From NCBI GenBank assembly GCA_002451155.1, contig DKBG01000219.1, positions 1-11,338 on the forward strand: DNA of 11,338 nucleotides, read 5' to 3'. Under the pieces are notes generated by a model. It did no database searches, was not told the origin of the DNA, and worked only from the letters and a program-made list of their open reading frames with translations. Both the position numbers and the translations under genes were made by a program. Every line of letters starts with the position of its first letter. Positions within the stretch are counted from its first letter, which is position 1. Of the stretch, positions 1 through 6,947 are shown in pieces. This DNA comes from Ignavibacteria bacterium UBA6906 (lineage in GTDB: Bacteria; Bacteroidota; Ignavibacteria; UBA10030; UBA6906).

Positions 1-318
1 CGACGCAAACCGCGGTGGCAACGCGAGAAAGTTTTCTTGAATGAATTCAACGGACACCCCTGCTGCCGCCGCCACGCTCTTCGCCTTCTGGAGAGCCTCT
101 CGGGAAAAATCAAATCCTGTAACCGTGAATCCAGCATCGGCGAAAAGGACGGCATCATATCCTTTACCACATCCGACCACCGCCAGTCTGCCGGGTCTGA
201 ACTTCTTCTCCTTCAGGAGCCTGGCAAACAATGGCGTGGGAGCACCGAGATCCCAGCTGTCGCTTCCTGTCCGGTAACGCACATCCCAGTACATGGGCAC
301 CGTGTGCGGTTTGTTCAT
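1..318 (-). CDS. TPMT-family SAM-dependent methyltransferase, 3' part missing
   Basis: The first 106 residues are present and the reading frame is still open at the window edge. Residues 10-24 (YWDVRYRTG...SWDLG) followed by PTPLF match the N-terminal signature of the thiopurine S-methyltransferase-like family. VVGCGKGYD at 47-55 is the glycine-rich SAM-binding motif I, and FTVTGFDFS at 64-72 ends in the acidic strand that binds the ribose. The family moves methyl groups from SAM to S, Se, Te or small organic acceptors, so the substrate here cannot be named. It is probably cytosolic: no signal peptide or membrane segment is seen. The ATG overlaps the stop of the oxidoreductase upstream by 4 bases (ATGA), which implies translational coupling in the addB operon. 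A GGAAGG-type ribosome site precedes it. Family call is fairly sure; function is open. Confidence 0.8.
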   Translation of the reverse strand, partial: MNKPHTVPMYWDVRYRTGSDSWDLGAPTPLFARLLKEKKFRPGRLAVVGCGKGYDAVLFADAGFTVTGFDFSREALQKAKSVAAAAGVSVEFIQENFLALPPRFAS

Positions 319-1346
319 GGCCCGCCTTCCACCACCCGAACGACCACTTTCCCCGTCGATCGTCGTGTCTGCAGATATTCATGCGCGGCAATAATCTCAT
401 CAAAACGGAAGCGCATGCCGATGATCGGCTTCATGAGTCCACGGGTGTACAGTGACAGAAGCTCCAACGCCGCAGCGCGAAGATAGTCCTCCTTCCCCCG
501 GAGCGTCCCCAGATTGAATCCGAAAATGGCCTTGTTGGCGCTGACCAGCGCCGATGGGAGAACGGTCTTCATTCTCATCAGGACTCCGGCCGCCTTGAGT
601 CGGTTGAGACCTCTCTGCCCGGTGACAGCTGCCACCCCATACAGCACATATCGACCCATCGGCGCCAGAAGATCCCAGCTCACCGAAAAAACTCTTCCGC
701 CAACGCCGTCCATCACGACATCCACCCCTTCGGCACAGGCTTGTCTGATCTCTTCCGCAAAGTCCTTCCTCCGGTAATTGATGACCCGGTCCGCACCGTG
801 TGACAGCGCCACGTCGATCTTCGCGTCGTGTCCCACTGTTCCTATCATGCGGGCGCGAAGAGCTCTGCCGAGCTGCAGCACTGCGAGACCGACACCGCCT
901 GCTGCGGCGTGGACGAGAATTGTTTCGCCCGGTGCGGTGTTCGCCAGGCGAACGAGCCCGTGGTACGCTGTCAGGCCGGTAGCAAGAAACGCAGCACCCT
1001 CGTCGAAGCTCATCCCCTCAGGGAGTGGCAGGACGCTGTGCTCGCTCACACACACATATTCTGCGTGACTGCCCCACCGGCTGTACCCGAGAACTCGTTC
1101 TCCCCCGGAGAACTGCGTGACATTGGTGCCAACATCGGAAATCAGACCCGAGAACTCCAGTCCCGGAATAAAGGGGGGTTTTGGCGATCCCGGATAGACC
1201 CCCATCCGTCCAAACAGATCTGCGAAATTCAGTCCGATCGCGTGCACTTTCACAACAACCTCACCCGGACCTGGAGCCGGTGCAGGGACATCCTTCAGTC
1301 GCAGTACGGAGGGTCCTCCGTAGCGTGTAACGATCGCTGCTTTCAA
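315..1346 (-). CDS. Zinc-free MDR NADPH:quinone oxidoreductase (VAT-1/QOR-like)
   Basis: This 343-residue protein belongs to the medium-chain dehydrogenase/reductase superfamily, quinone oxidoreductase branch. The N-terminal GroES-like domain (about 1-120) contains GLNFADLFGRMGVYP (38-52) and PFIPGLEFSG (58-67), typical of QOR/VAT-1 members. The catalytic-zinc and structural-zinc cysteines of alcohol dehydrogenases are absent. The Rossmann domain carries the cofactor loop AAAGGVG (147-153), typical of NADPH-using QORs. It probably reduces quinones or other alpha,beta-unsaturated carbonyls in the cytosol; the physiological substrate is unknown. The start is TTG at 1344-1346, overlapping the TGA of the 64-residue gene upstream; GAAGAGGA sits 4 bases before it. 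No in-frame ATG lies nearby, and residues from the TTG onward (MKAAIVTRYGG) align with family starts. Its own TGA overlaps the methyltransferase ATG. Confidence 0.88.
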   Translation of the reverse strand: MKAAIVTRYGGPSVLRLKDVPAPAPGPGEVVVKVHAIGLNFADLFGRMGVYPGSPKPPFIPGLEFSGLISDVGTNVTQFSGGERVLGYSRWGSHAEYVCVSEHSVLPLPEGMSFDEGAAFLATGLTAYHGLVRLANTAPGETILVHAAAGGVGLAVLQLGRALRARMIGTVGHDAKIDVALSHGADRVINYRRKDFAEEIRQACAEGVDVVMDGVGGRVFSVSWDLLAPMGRYVLYGVAAVTGQRGLNRLKAAGVLMRMKTVLPSALVSANKAIFGFNLGTLRGKEDYLRAAALELLSLYTRGLMKPIIGMRFRFDEIIAAHEYLQTRRSTGKVVVRVVEGGP

Positions 1347-1537
1347 TAATTCCTCTTCCGTTCAGGAACATATTTCTGGTAGAGGGAGATCAGCCGTCTT
1401 CTGGAAATGTCGTCAAGATCTTCGTCATCCTTGTCTCGCTTGACAAACATCTCAAACTCTTCCCTCTCGCTGCGTGACAAGGATCGTTCGTAGTCCTGCA
1501 GCTCCATGATTATCCCATGTTGTTCCGCATGTGTCAT
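1343..1537 (-). CDS. Small highly charged protein of unknown function (64 aa)
   Basis: I do not recognise this gene. The protein is 64 residues, rich in acidic and basic residues, with one cysteine-free, probably helical chain. An SRSEREEFEMF stretch (21-31) is followed by an acidic run (KDDEDLDD, 36-43) and a basic tail (ERKRNY). No signal peptide, membrane segment or metal-binding motif is seen. The start at 1537 is chosen because GGAGGG lies 3 bases upstream and the ATG overlaps the addB stop as ATGA. Longer in-frame starts inside addB lack such a site. Its TGA overlaps the TTG start of the oxidoreductase. Conserved coupling on both sides argues that it is a real gene, perhaps an accessory to the nuclease upstream, but that is only position-based inference. 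Confidence 0.7.
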   Translation of the reverse strand: MTHAEQHGIIMELQDYERSLSRSEREEFEMFVKRDKDDEDLDDISRRRLISLYQKYVPERKRNY

Positions 1538-4500
1538 ATTCCCTCCGGTGATATCCGCTGCACGTGCCGGGCGATTTGAATCCGACACACTGTTGAAAAC
1601 TTGCAGTACTGGCAAATGTCTTCCGACCTGTCTGGATCGACAAGGGGAAACCTCCCCTCGGTGATTCCGCGAACCGAGGCATTCACAGCCTCGACTGCAC
1701 CCTCCAGTATCCGACGAAGCTCCAGATCGTTCTGCACGACCTGCCGCGACGTCGCTCCCGCGCGAAACGCAATTTTGTTGTATCGCGCAAGGCCAAGACC
1801 GGGAGTCAATCGCACGGGCCTCCGGAGAAGATAGTACAGCCCCGCCGCAGGCGTCATGGATTTTCCACTGGCACGCGACACGAGAGTCTCGGCTGCCAGA
1901 AGATAAACCGGCAGTTGTAGACTAGTTCCCTCGAGGATCTCGTCAATTTTCGGCACCACCGCTCCGGTCTTGTAATCAATGATAGCAAAGAAGCCATCCC
2001 CAACCTCGATCCGGTCGATCTTGCCGCGCACGCGAACATTTCCGATCGTCAGGACCTCGCTGTTGGAGAGATCAGGATCACGTTCGATCGCCTCCGATCC
2101 AAGATCACCAAAGGCAACCTCGAAGAATCGGGCAGTCGATTCCTCCTTCCGATTCCGTTCAAATTCCAGAAATTCCCGCACCAATCCGAGGTCGGAACCT
2201 GGACGTCCGAGGAGATTCTCTCGTTCCAGCTGCCAGAATACGTCAGGAACGTCCAGGCGATTAAGACGCTCTTCGACGCAGGTCGTAAGGTCACTGACCG
2301 CCCGGCTGAACTCATCGTCGCTGCAACCGGCGATCGGCGGAAGGTGCATTTCTCTCCTGCGCAGATAGAACTGGAAAAGCGCATCGTGGAGCACAGATCC
2401 CTTCTCGAGCGGAGTCAGTGATTCCTCAAGTTCCTCTGCAGCATCCAGCTGGAGGACGCGTCCGGCAAAGAATTGAAACGGACATTTCCGGTACGTTTCG
2501 AGCTGGCTGACGCTGTACACGCGCTGGGCGAAACCGGCCAGCCGATCGCGCGCGGCGTCCGAGAGATCAGTCTGAAGAATTCCCCCATACGGGGGCAGCC
2601 CCTGGTCCGTCGCGCGGAGCCCTTCGACGCGCGCGGCGTGCAGGACCTCGTCTTTCTTTGAGAGGAACTGCCTGTCAGTCCCAGCTAGCGGAAGTACAGC
2701 CCCGGGATGACCGGCACACCACCTGAGCGCATCGTCTTCCGACGCAAGGATCTCCCCGAACGGGACTTCCGTATCGCCTTGCCACTCCTCGACGTCCACC
2801 GAAGCCTGGAGCGCATCAATAAACGACGACGGAACCAGATCCACTTCTCCATCCCGCCGAGGATAGGTCAGATACAGATGGCCGGTCCAATTTGTGATGG
2901 CCTGATAAAAGAGGTACCTGTTCTGCCACAGTGATCGCCGTTCCCGCTCTTTTCGCCGTACGCCACTCAGGAACACTTCCGGCTGATAGACAGATGGAAA
3001 CTCGCCGTCTACGAGACCGGCCACGATCATCACGTTCATCGAGAGACCTCGCGTTTCGTCGATCGACGTCACAAGGACTCCCCGCCCAAATTGCTCATGG
3101 ACATTATACCGTTCACGCGAAACCGCAGTGGCCAGGCGCTCGATGTGGATGTCGACTGCAAGCGACGCATCCGGGCCGAACTCAAACTCGGCCAGACGGG
3201 TGCTTTCATCCAGCACCTCCAGAAACTTCGTGAATGCGCGGGCATCACGTTCAATGGCGTCTGAAGAAAATTCTGAGGAACCCTTTACGATATTTCGAGC
3301 GACGCGCGCGCGGGAGAGAAGCGCCACAACACGTCGATAGAACTCTCTCGGCGTGCATCGTCCTTTCATTCCACTCATCGTTTCCCGGAGGGCGTCAAAG
3401 GAGCTTTCCGCACGTCCGAGGAGCATAAGAGCACGCTCCTGCCGCCGACGATCACGGGCATCCCCGGCCTGGCCGAGTGACTTCCGCAGGGATTCTCGAT
3501 CCTTTCCGATCTTCTGTGTCCAGGAATCCTCACCGACAGTGACTCTCAGCCTGGCAGACACCCGGGCGAGGGCTCCTGCGTCGAGCCCGGCAACGTCTCC
3601 GAGGAACGTGAAATACGGCGTCCGGGCCAATCGGAGCACATCATCACGTCGAAACCCTCTGAGCGGTGTCCGGAGAAGCGCGAAGATCTGGGCAACAAGG
3701 GGGGAACGTGAAAGGTGGTACCGATCTGTGATATTCACAGGGATCCCGAACCTCGCTGACTCCTCCCTGAAGAGATCAGTGTACAGCTGCGGTTGAAGGG
3801 TTGCCACGCACACAGTCCCGAGGTCCAGCGCCGGGTCATCCGCCGCCAGACTCTTGATCAGCCTGCAGATGAGCGTTACTTCCTGGCGTCTGCCGGCAGC
3901 TGCCATGATCGTGACCGACTTGCGCAGATCAGGTTTGGTCTCACCTTCCACGGACCGAAATAGTGACCGGGCTAGGATGTCAGCTGCCCGCCTCGAGGAC
4001 ATCGAGCGTGACATTGTATTGATCGGGAAGAGCGCTTTTGATACCGGGGCAGACTCCGGAACTTCCCGGAATCCGAGTTCCACGAAGCGGCGGTAGTTGC
4101 CCTCGAGGTGGCCGAACAGGGCAGGATTACCGTGCTGGTAGTCAAAGAGGAGCCGGACGGCGAGTCCCGGCACCCGAGTGCAGGCCTCGAGGATCCCGAT
4201 CTCCGGTGGCGTAAACTCATCGAACCCCGCGAGCGAGACCAGATCCACCCCGGGATACAGGAACCGGAAGAGACGGCGGAAGGATTCTGCGGGATACTCG
4301 CGAGAGAAGTATTCGAAGATCCCCTCTCCGTCAATCGCGCCGAGCTCGCGCAGAGATTCGTTGTACCCTTCATAGATCTCGGCGACATCGACCAGCTTGC
4401 GCCGCTCATCGAGGGGCGCCATCTCCGCTTCCTCGCGCAGCGTTGCCGGACGGACACCGGTTTCTTTCAAGCGGAGGATCACATCGATGAGTTTCTCCAG

Positions 4501-4848
4501 GGTCCCTCGGAACAACCGATCGTTCTCTTTCCGCGGAATGAAATACTCAAGTTGATCACGCCGTTTGCGGATTGCCGCCTGAAACAGAAGTGTTTGAACC
4601 GCCCCCCCTACAACCCGCGCGGGGGTTTCACTTGCAGCGTACAGTGACCGTGCAAAGGTTTCAAGAGTAAAAAACGGGAACGCCGGAGTTACAGGCTTTC
4701 CCGTCATCGCCATCACCTCCCGAACAAGGTAGCGAATGCGCCGACGCGTCGGGACGATGACAACCAGGTCATCGAATACCGGCCCGGAGAGCCGTTCTTC
4801 GATGGAGCGTGCCGATACGGGGGTGCCGTGTTGGAGGATGACTGGCAT
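1534..4848 (-). CDS. addB: AddB-like PD-(D/E)XK nuclease/inactivated helicase with Fe-S cluster
   Basis: The 1104-residue protein resembles AddB of the AddAB helicase-nuclease, which resects double-strand breaks for recombination. The N-terminal two thirds is helicase-like: VVIVPTRRR (29-37) stands where a Walker A would be, but there is no GxxGxGK(T/S). AGFDEFTP (207-214) matches the AddB motif II region, and SIDETRGLSMNVMIVAGLVDGEFP (595-618 region) matches helicase motifs V/VI. The C-terminal RecB-type nuclease shows YRKCPFQFF (786-794), GSVLH (817-821), GKIDRIE (942-948), IDYKTG (957-962) and QLPVY (978-982). Cysteines 789, 1079, 1082 and 1088 form the expected 4Fe-4S set. So the nuclease should be active and the motor is probably non-catalytic. 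The ATG is the first possible start: an in-frame TAG lies 33 bases upstream. No Shine-Dalgarno is visible. No addA is seen in the window. Confidence 0.85.
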   Translation of the reverse strand: MPVILQHGTPVSARSIEERLSGPVFDDLVVIVPTRRRIRYLVREVMAMTGKPVTPAFPFFTLETFARSLYAASETPARVVGGAVQTLLFQAAIRKRRDQLEYFIPRKENDRLFRGTLEKLIDVILRLKETGVRPATLREEAEMAPLDERRKLVDVAEIYEGYNESLRELGAIDGEGIFEYFSREYPAESFRRLFRFLYPGVDLVSLAGFDEFTPPEIGILEACTRVPGLAVRLLFDYQHGNPALFGHLEGNYRRFVELGFREVPESAPVSKALFPINTMSRSMSSRRAADILARSLFRSVEGETKPDLRKSVTIMAAAGRRQEVTLICRLIKSLAADDPALDLGTVCVATLQPQLYTDLFREESARFGIPVNITDRYHLSRSPLVAQIFALLRTPLRGFRRDDVLRLARTPYFTFLGDVAGLDAGALARVSARLRVTVGEDSWTQKIGKDRESLRKSLGQAGDARDRRRQERALMLLGRAESSFDALRETMSGMKGRCTPREFYRRVVALLSRARVARNIVKGSSEFSSDAIERDARAFTKFLEVLDESTRLAEFEFGPDASLAVDIHIERLATAVSRERYNVHEQFGRGVLVTSIDETRGLSMNVMIVAGLVDGEFPSVYQPEVFLSGVRRKERERRSLWQNRYLFYQAITNWTGHLYLTYPRRDGEVDLVPSSFIDALQASVDVEEWQGDTEVPFGEILASEDDALRWCAGHPGAVLPLAGTDRQFLSKKDEVLHAARVEGLRATDQGLPPYGGILQTDLSDAARDRLAGFAQRVYSVSQLETYRKCPFQFFAGRVLQLDAAEELEESLTPLEKGSVLHDALFQFYLRRREMHLPPIAGCSDDEFSRAVSDLTTCVEERLNRLDVPDVFWQLERENLLGRPGSDLGLVREFLEFERNRKEESTARFFEVAFGDLGSEAIERDPDLSNSEVLTIGNVRVRGKIDRIEVGDGFFAIIDYKTGAVVPKIDEILEGTSLQLPVYLLAAETLVSRASGKSMTPAAGLYYLLRRPVRLTPGLGLARYNKIAFRAGATSRQVVQNDLELRRILEGAVEAVNASVRGITEGRFPLVDPDRSEDICQYCKFSTVCRIQIARHVQRISPEGI

Positions 4849-4889
4849 GCGATAGTGGTCCGGACGTGCCGGGGGGATCTAACCGGTGC

Positions 4890-4918
4890 ATTGTACTAAA
4901 AAAGGGTTGCAGGAACAA
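4890..4918 (-). promoter_or_regulatory. Putative sigma70-type promoter for the addB operon
   Basis: On the minus strand TTGTTC (4913-4918) and TACAAT (4890-4895) are separated by exactly 17 bases that include a T6 run. This would start transcription near 4883 and leave a leader of about 35 bases before the addB ATG. Seen by eye only; five of six -10 positions match the consensus. Confidence 0.55.
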
Positions 4919-4929
4919 CGGGAGATCTG

Positions 4930-4959
4930 TTGATTTTCCCGATTGCATTCGGCTAATTA
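4930..4959 (+). promoter_or_regulatory. Possible promoter for the UbiA-family gene
   Basis: TTGATT (4930-4935) and TAATTA (4954-4959) are 18 bases apart, giving a leader of roughly 45 bases before the ATG at 5010. The -10 match is weak, so this is a candidate only. It lies back to back with the addB promoter in the 161-base divergent spacer; nothing else was recognised in that spacer. Confidence 0.3.
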
Positions 4960-5009
4960 GGGGCGTTCGTTCGCATCGATCTCTCACTCCGTTTCTCTCC
5001 AGGACCCTT

Positions 5010-5930
5010 ATGGGTAATGCACCGGCGTTCCGCTTGTCTGAGGCCATTCGCCTGATTCGACCCAAACAGTGGATCAAGAACGCCTTTGTCTTCGCGCCGG
5101 TGATCTTCGCGAAGCAGCTATTCGACGCAGAGCCATTCATCCTCACCGTTCGGGCCTTCGCGGCCTTCTGCCTTACGGCCAGCGCTGTGTACGTAATCAA
5201 TGACCTTGCCGACAGGGAATCCGACAAAGCCCATCCGGAAAAACGACATCGCCCTCTTGCAGCGGAAACTCTGACGGTCTCGCACGCTATCGCAATACTT
5301 CTTCTCCTCCTGATCGCCGACATCTTTCTGGCCACCAGTCTTCCGGTCAAGTTTCTCGTTATCCTCGGCACCTATTTTCTGATGAATCTCGCATATTCCA
5401 TGCACCTCCGGGATGTGTTCCTCCTGGACGTGTTCGTTATTGCAGCGGGATTCATGCTCCGGGTCCTTGGCGGCGCGTACGCTATCGGCGTGGCCTTATC
5501 GAGCTGGATTGTGCTCTGCTCGCTCTTCATCTCGCTCTTCCTCGGATTCGCGAAACGCAGAGGAGAACTCGTGGAGGCAAAGGAGAGAGGCACGCAGTCA
5601 AAACGAAGAGTTCTGGGGGTCTATCGGGTCGAGCTGATTGATCAGTTGCTCACCATCGCCGCGGCCGGCACAGTGATATCCTACGCGTTGTACACCGTCG
5701 CCCCTCGAACAATTGAAGTGTTCGGCACGGACAGGCTGATCTACACGACGGTCTTTGTGATTTACGGCGTCTTCAGATATCTTTACCTGATCCACACATC
5801 ACCGGCTGTTCAAAATCCCACCACCGCGGTCATCACGGATCTCCCGATCCTTATTGATGGTCTTCTGTGGATCGCCGCATGCGTCGTGATCATCTACTTT
5901 GGAGGGGATATCCCGGGTCTGAGCGGTTGA
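5010..5930 (+). CDS. UbiA-family polyprenyl-phosphate phosphoribosyltransferase (DPPR synthase-like)
   Basis: A 306-residue integral membrane prenyltransferase of the UbiA superfamily, closest in appearance to decaprenyl-phosphate phosphoribose synthase (the Rv3806c/UbiA type). That enzyme joins PRPP to a polyprenyl phosphate to begin making activated arabinofuranose or ribose donors. RPKQWIKNAFVFAP (17-30) is the typical N-terminal signature. NDLADRESD (64-72) is the Mg-binding NDxxDxxxD motif, followed by AHPEKRHRPLA (74-84). The second polar region is YSMHLRDVFLLDVF (129-142), and KRRGEL (182-187) follows. About eight or nine hydrophobic helices fill the rest. Start: ATG 5010 with AGGA 5-8 bases upstream; an in-frame start at 4866 would add a non-homologous, non-membrane stretch and overlap the addB promoter. 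The stop abuts the convergent DUF302 stop with no spacer. An alternative is another UbiA specificity; the family is certain. Confidence 0.85.
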   Translation: MGNAPAFRLSEAIRLIRPKQWIKNAFVFAPVIFAKQLFDAEPFILTVRAFAAFCLTASAVYVINDLADRESDKAHPEKRHRPLAAETLTVSHAIAILLLLLIADIFLATSLPVKFLVILGTYFLMNLAYSMHLRDVFLLDVFVIAAGFMLRVLGGAYAIGVALSSWIVLCSLFISLFLGFAKRRGELVEAKERGTQSKRRVLGVYRVELIDQLLTIAAAGTVISYALYTVAPRTIEVFGTDRLIYTTVFVIYGVFRYLYLIHTSPAVQNPTTAVITDLPILIDGLLWIAACVVIIYFGGDIPGLSG

Positions 5931-5937
5931 TCAGACC
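5916..5937. other. Inverted repeat spanning two abutting convergent stop codons
   Basis: GGTCTGA (5916-5922) is the perfect reverse complement of TCAGACC (5931-5937), with an 8-base loop. The loop ends with the UbiA-gene TGA (5928-5930), and the right arm begins with the complement of the DUF302 TGA (5931-5933); together they form the palindrome TGATCA. It may act as a bidirectional transcript end, but neither side has a clear T-tract, so it is not called a terminator. Confidence 0.5.
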
Positions 5938-6314
5938 GCCTCAATGACGCGTTCAAGCCTTTTGCGGACTTCTTCAGCAATTGGACGCATCTCCTCCTGC
6001 TCGATGACCGTCGCCATCATCATCGGATCGAACGCGCCGATGACCGTCGATCCCTCCTTCTCGTACACGATGACGTTACAGGGCAGGAGAAGCCCGATAT
6101 TTTCCTCGAGCTGAAGAGCACGATGAGCAAGCGGGGGGTTACATGCGCCCAGGATGATGTATCTCGGAAAATCTACGCCGAGCTTCTTCTTCAGAGTGTC
6201 TTTTACGTCAATCGACGTTAGAACCCCGAAGCCTTCTTTTTGAAGTGCCTCAGTGACACGTGTGACCGCCTGTTCATACGAGTGGGAAACGGTCCGGGTA
6301 ATACCGTATTGCAT
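5931..6314 (-). CDS. DUF302 domain protein
   Basis: A 127-residue protein that is essentially one DUF302 domain. The family hallmarks are present: GACNPPLAHRAL (57-68) with Cys58, GLLLPCNVIVYE (74-85) with Cys79, and FDPM (95-98). The biochemical activity of DUF302 is not established; these proteins are often encoded near sulfur-metabolism or redox genes, and the two conserved cysteines suit a metal, thiol or persulfide role. There is no signal peptide or membrane segment, so it is probably cytosolic. The ATG at 6314 is chosen because AAGGAGG (6325-6331) lies 10 bases upstream and the domain begins at once. An upstream in-frame extension would overlap the TlpA gene and has no homology. It is the last gene of the FmdB-rhodanese-TlpA operon, 37 bases after tlpA. 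Confidence 0.85.
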   Translation of the reverse strand: MQYGITRTVSHSYEQAVTRVTEALQKEGFGVLTSIDVKDTLKKKLGVDFPRYIILGACNPPLAHRALQLEENIGLLLPCNVIVYEKEGSTVIGAFDPMMMATVIEQEEMRPIAEEVRKRLERVIEAV

Positions 6315-6324
6315 GGCGTTATGT

Positions 6325-6331
6325 CCTCCTT
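6325..6331 (-). promoter_or_regulatory. Shine-Dalgarno deciding the DUF302 start
   Basis: AAGGAGG on the minus strand, 10 bases before the ATG at 6314. It favours the 127-residue form over a longer in-frame reading beginning near 6413. Confidence 0.75.
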
Positions 6332-6351
6332 CCACCGTGCTGGTTCCGCTA

Positions 6352-6921
6352 TCAGAGAGCGAGCAGTGTTTTGACATCGTTTTCGAACACATCTCTAGGG
6401 CGGTAGCCCTCATAGCGGCGGACGATCATTCCCTGTTGGTCAATGATGAATGTTGTCGGGATTCCTGTCACGCCTCCGTAAAGATTTGCCACCCTGTCCG
6501 TTCCGAGAAGAACGGGGTAGTTGATCCCCTGTCGCTGGCTAAACTCTTTCACTTTGTCCGGTTCATCAAGGGCCACGCCGAGGATCTGCAGACCGCGTCC
6601 GCCATAGAGACTCTGGAGTGCGATAAAGTCGGGTATCTCCCGTTTGCAGGGCGGGCACCATGTTGCCCAGAAGTCGAGAATAATCACTTTCCCCTTGTGT
6701 TGCTCAAGGGACGACATGGTCCCGTCGATGGTTTCAAGCATGAAGCCAGGGGCAGAGCCCGTCGCCGCCACAGGGGGAAGTTGAGCCTGCGGAGGACGAG
6801 GCACTCCCCCATTCCCTCCGGAACGCCATGGGCCAGCGACAAAGATAATCACCCCGGCAGCCAGTGAAACCGCACCGGTGAGCCAGGGATTAAACGTTCG
6901 ACGTTTGGGGAGAGTCTTCAT
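6352..6921 (-). CDS. Membrane-anchored TlpA/ResA-type thiol-disulfide oxidoreductase
   Basis: A 189-residue thioredoxin-fold protein. Basic residues at 2-8 precede one hydrophobic helix (about 14-30), then a Pro/Gly-rich linker (36-50), so the domain should sit outside the cytoplasmic membrane. The domain starts at about 56 (GSAPGF). ILDFWATWCPPCKREIP (81-97) holds the CPPC redox pair Cys89/Cys92, and GIPTTFIID (153-161) has the cis-proline (Pro155). TlpA/ResA proteins reduce disulfides in exported partners, classically during cytochrome c or cytochrome oxidase assembly. Here the neighbours are rhodaneses and DUF302, so the partner may be a persulfide or cysteine protein; that is inference. 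The ATG at 6921 is preferred over GTG at 6927 because GAGGTGA (6924-6930) would overlap the GTG. It begins 26 bases after the rhodanese gene. Confidence 0.9.
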   Translation of the reverse strand: MKTLPKRRTFNPWLTGAVSLAAGVIIFVAGPWRSGGNGGVPRPPQAQLPPVAATGSAPGFMLETIDGTMSSLEQHKGKVIILDFWATWCPPCKREIPDFIALQSLYGGRGLQILGVALDEPDKVKEFSQRQGINYPVLLGTDRVANLYGGVTGIPTTFIIDQQGMIVRRYEGYRPRDVFENDVKTLLAL

Positions 6922-6923
6922 AA

Positions 6924-6930
6924 TCACCTC
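6924..6930 (-). promoter_or_regulatory. Shine-Dalgarno deciding the TlpA start
   Basis: GAGGTGA on the minus strand matches the anti-Shine-Dalgarno over seven bases. It covers the GTG at 6927, so the ATG at 6921 is the more likely start. Confidence 0.7.
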
Positions 6931-6947
6931 GTCTCGTAATTCTAGTC

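Noticed and set aside
4866..5009. N-terminal extension of the UbiA-family protein from an ATG at 4866
   Set aside because: The extra 48 residues lack homology and hydrophobicity and cover the addB promoter; ATG 5010 begins next to the family signature.
4769..5371. 200-codon minus-strand open frame over the UbiA gene and the addB start
   Set aside because: Arg/Ser-rich shadow of the UbiA coding sequence, and it would cross both predicted promoters.
6253..6867. 204-codon plus-strand open frame opposite the TlpA and DUF302 genes
   Set aside because: Antisense to two genes with clear motifs; the translation has no recognisable domain.
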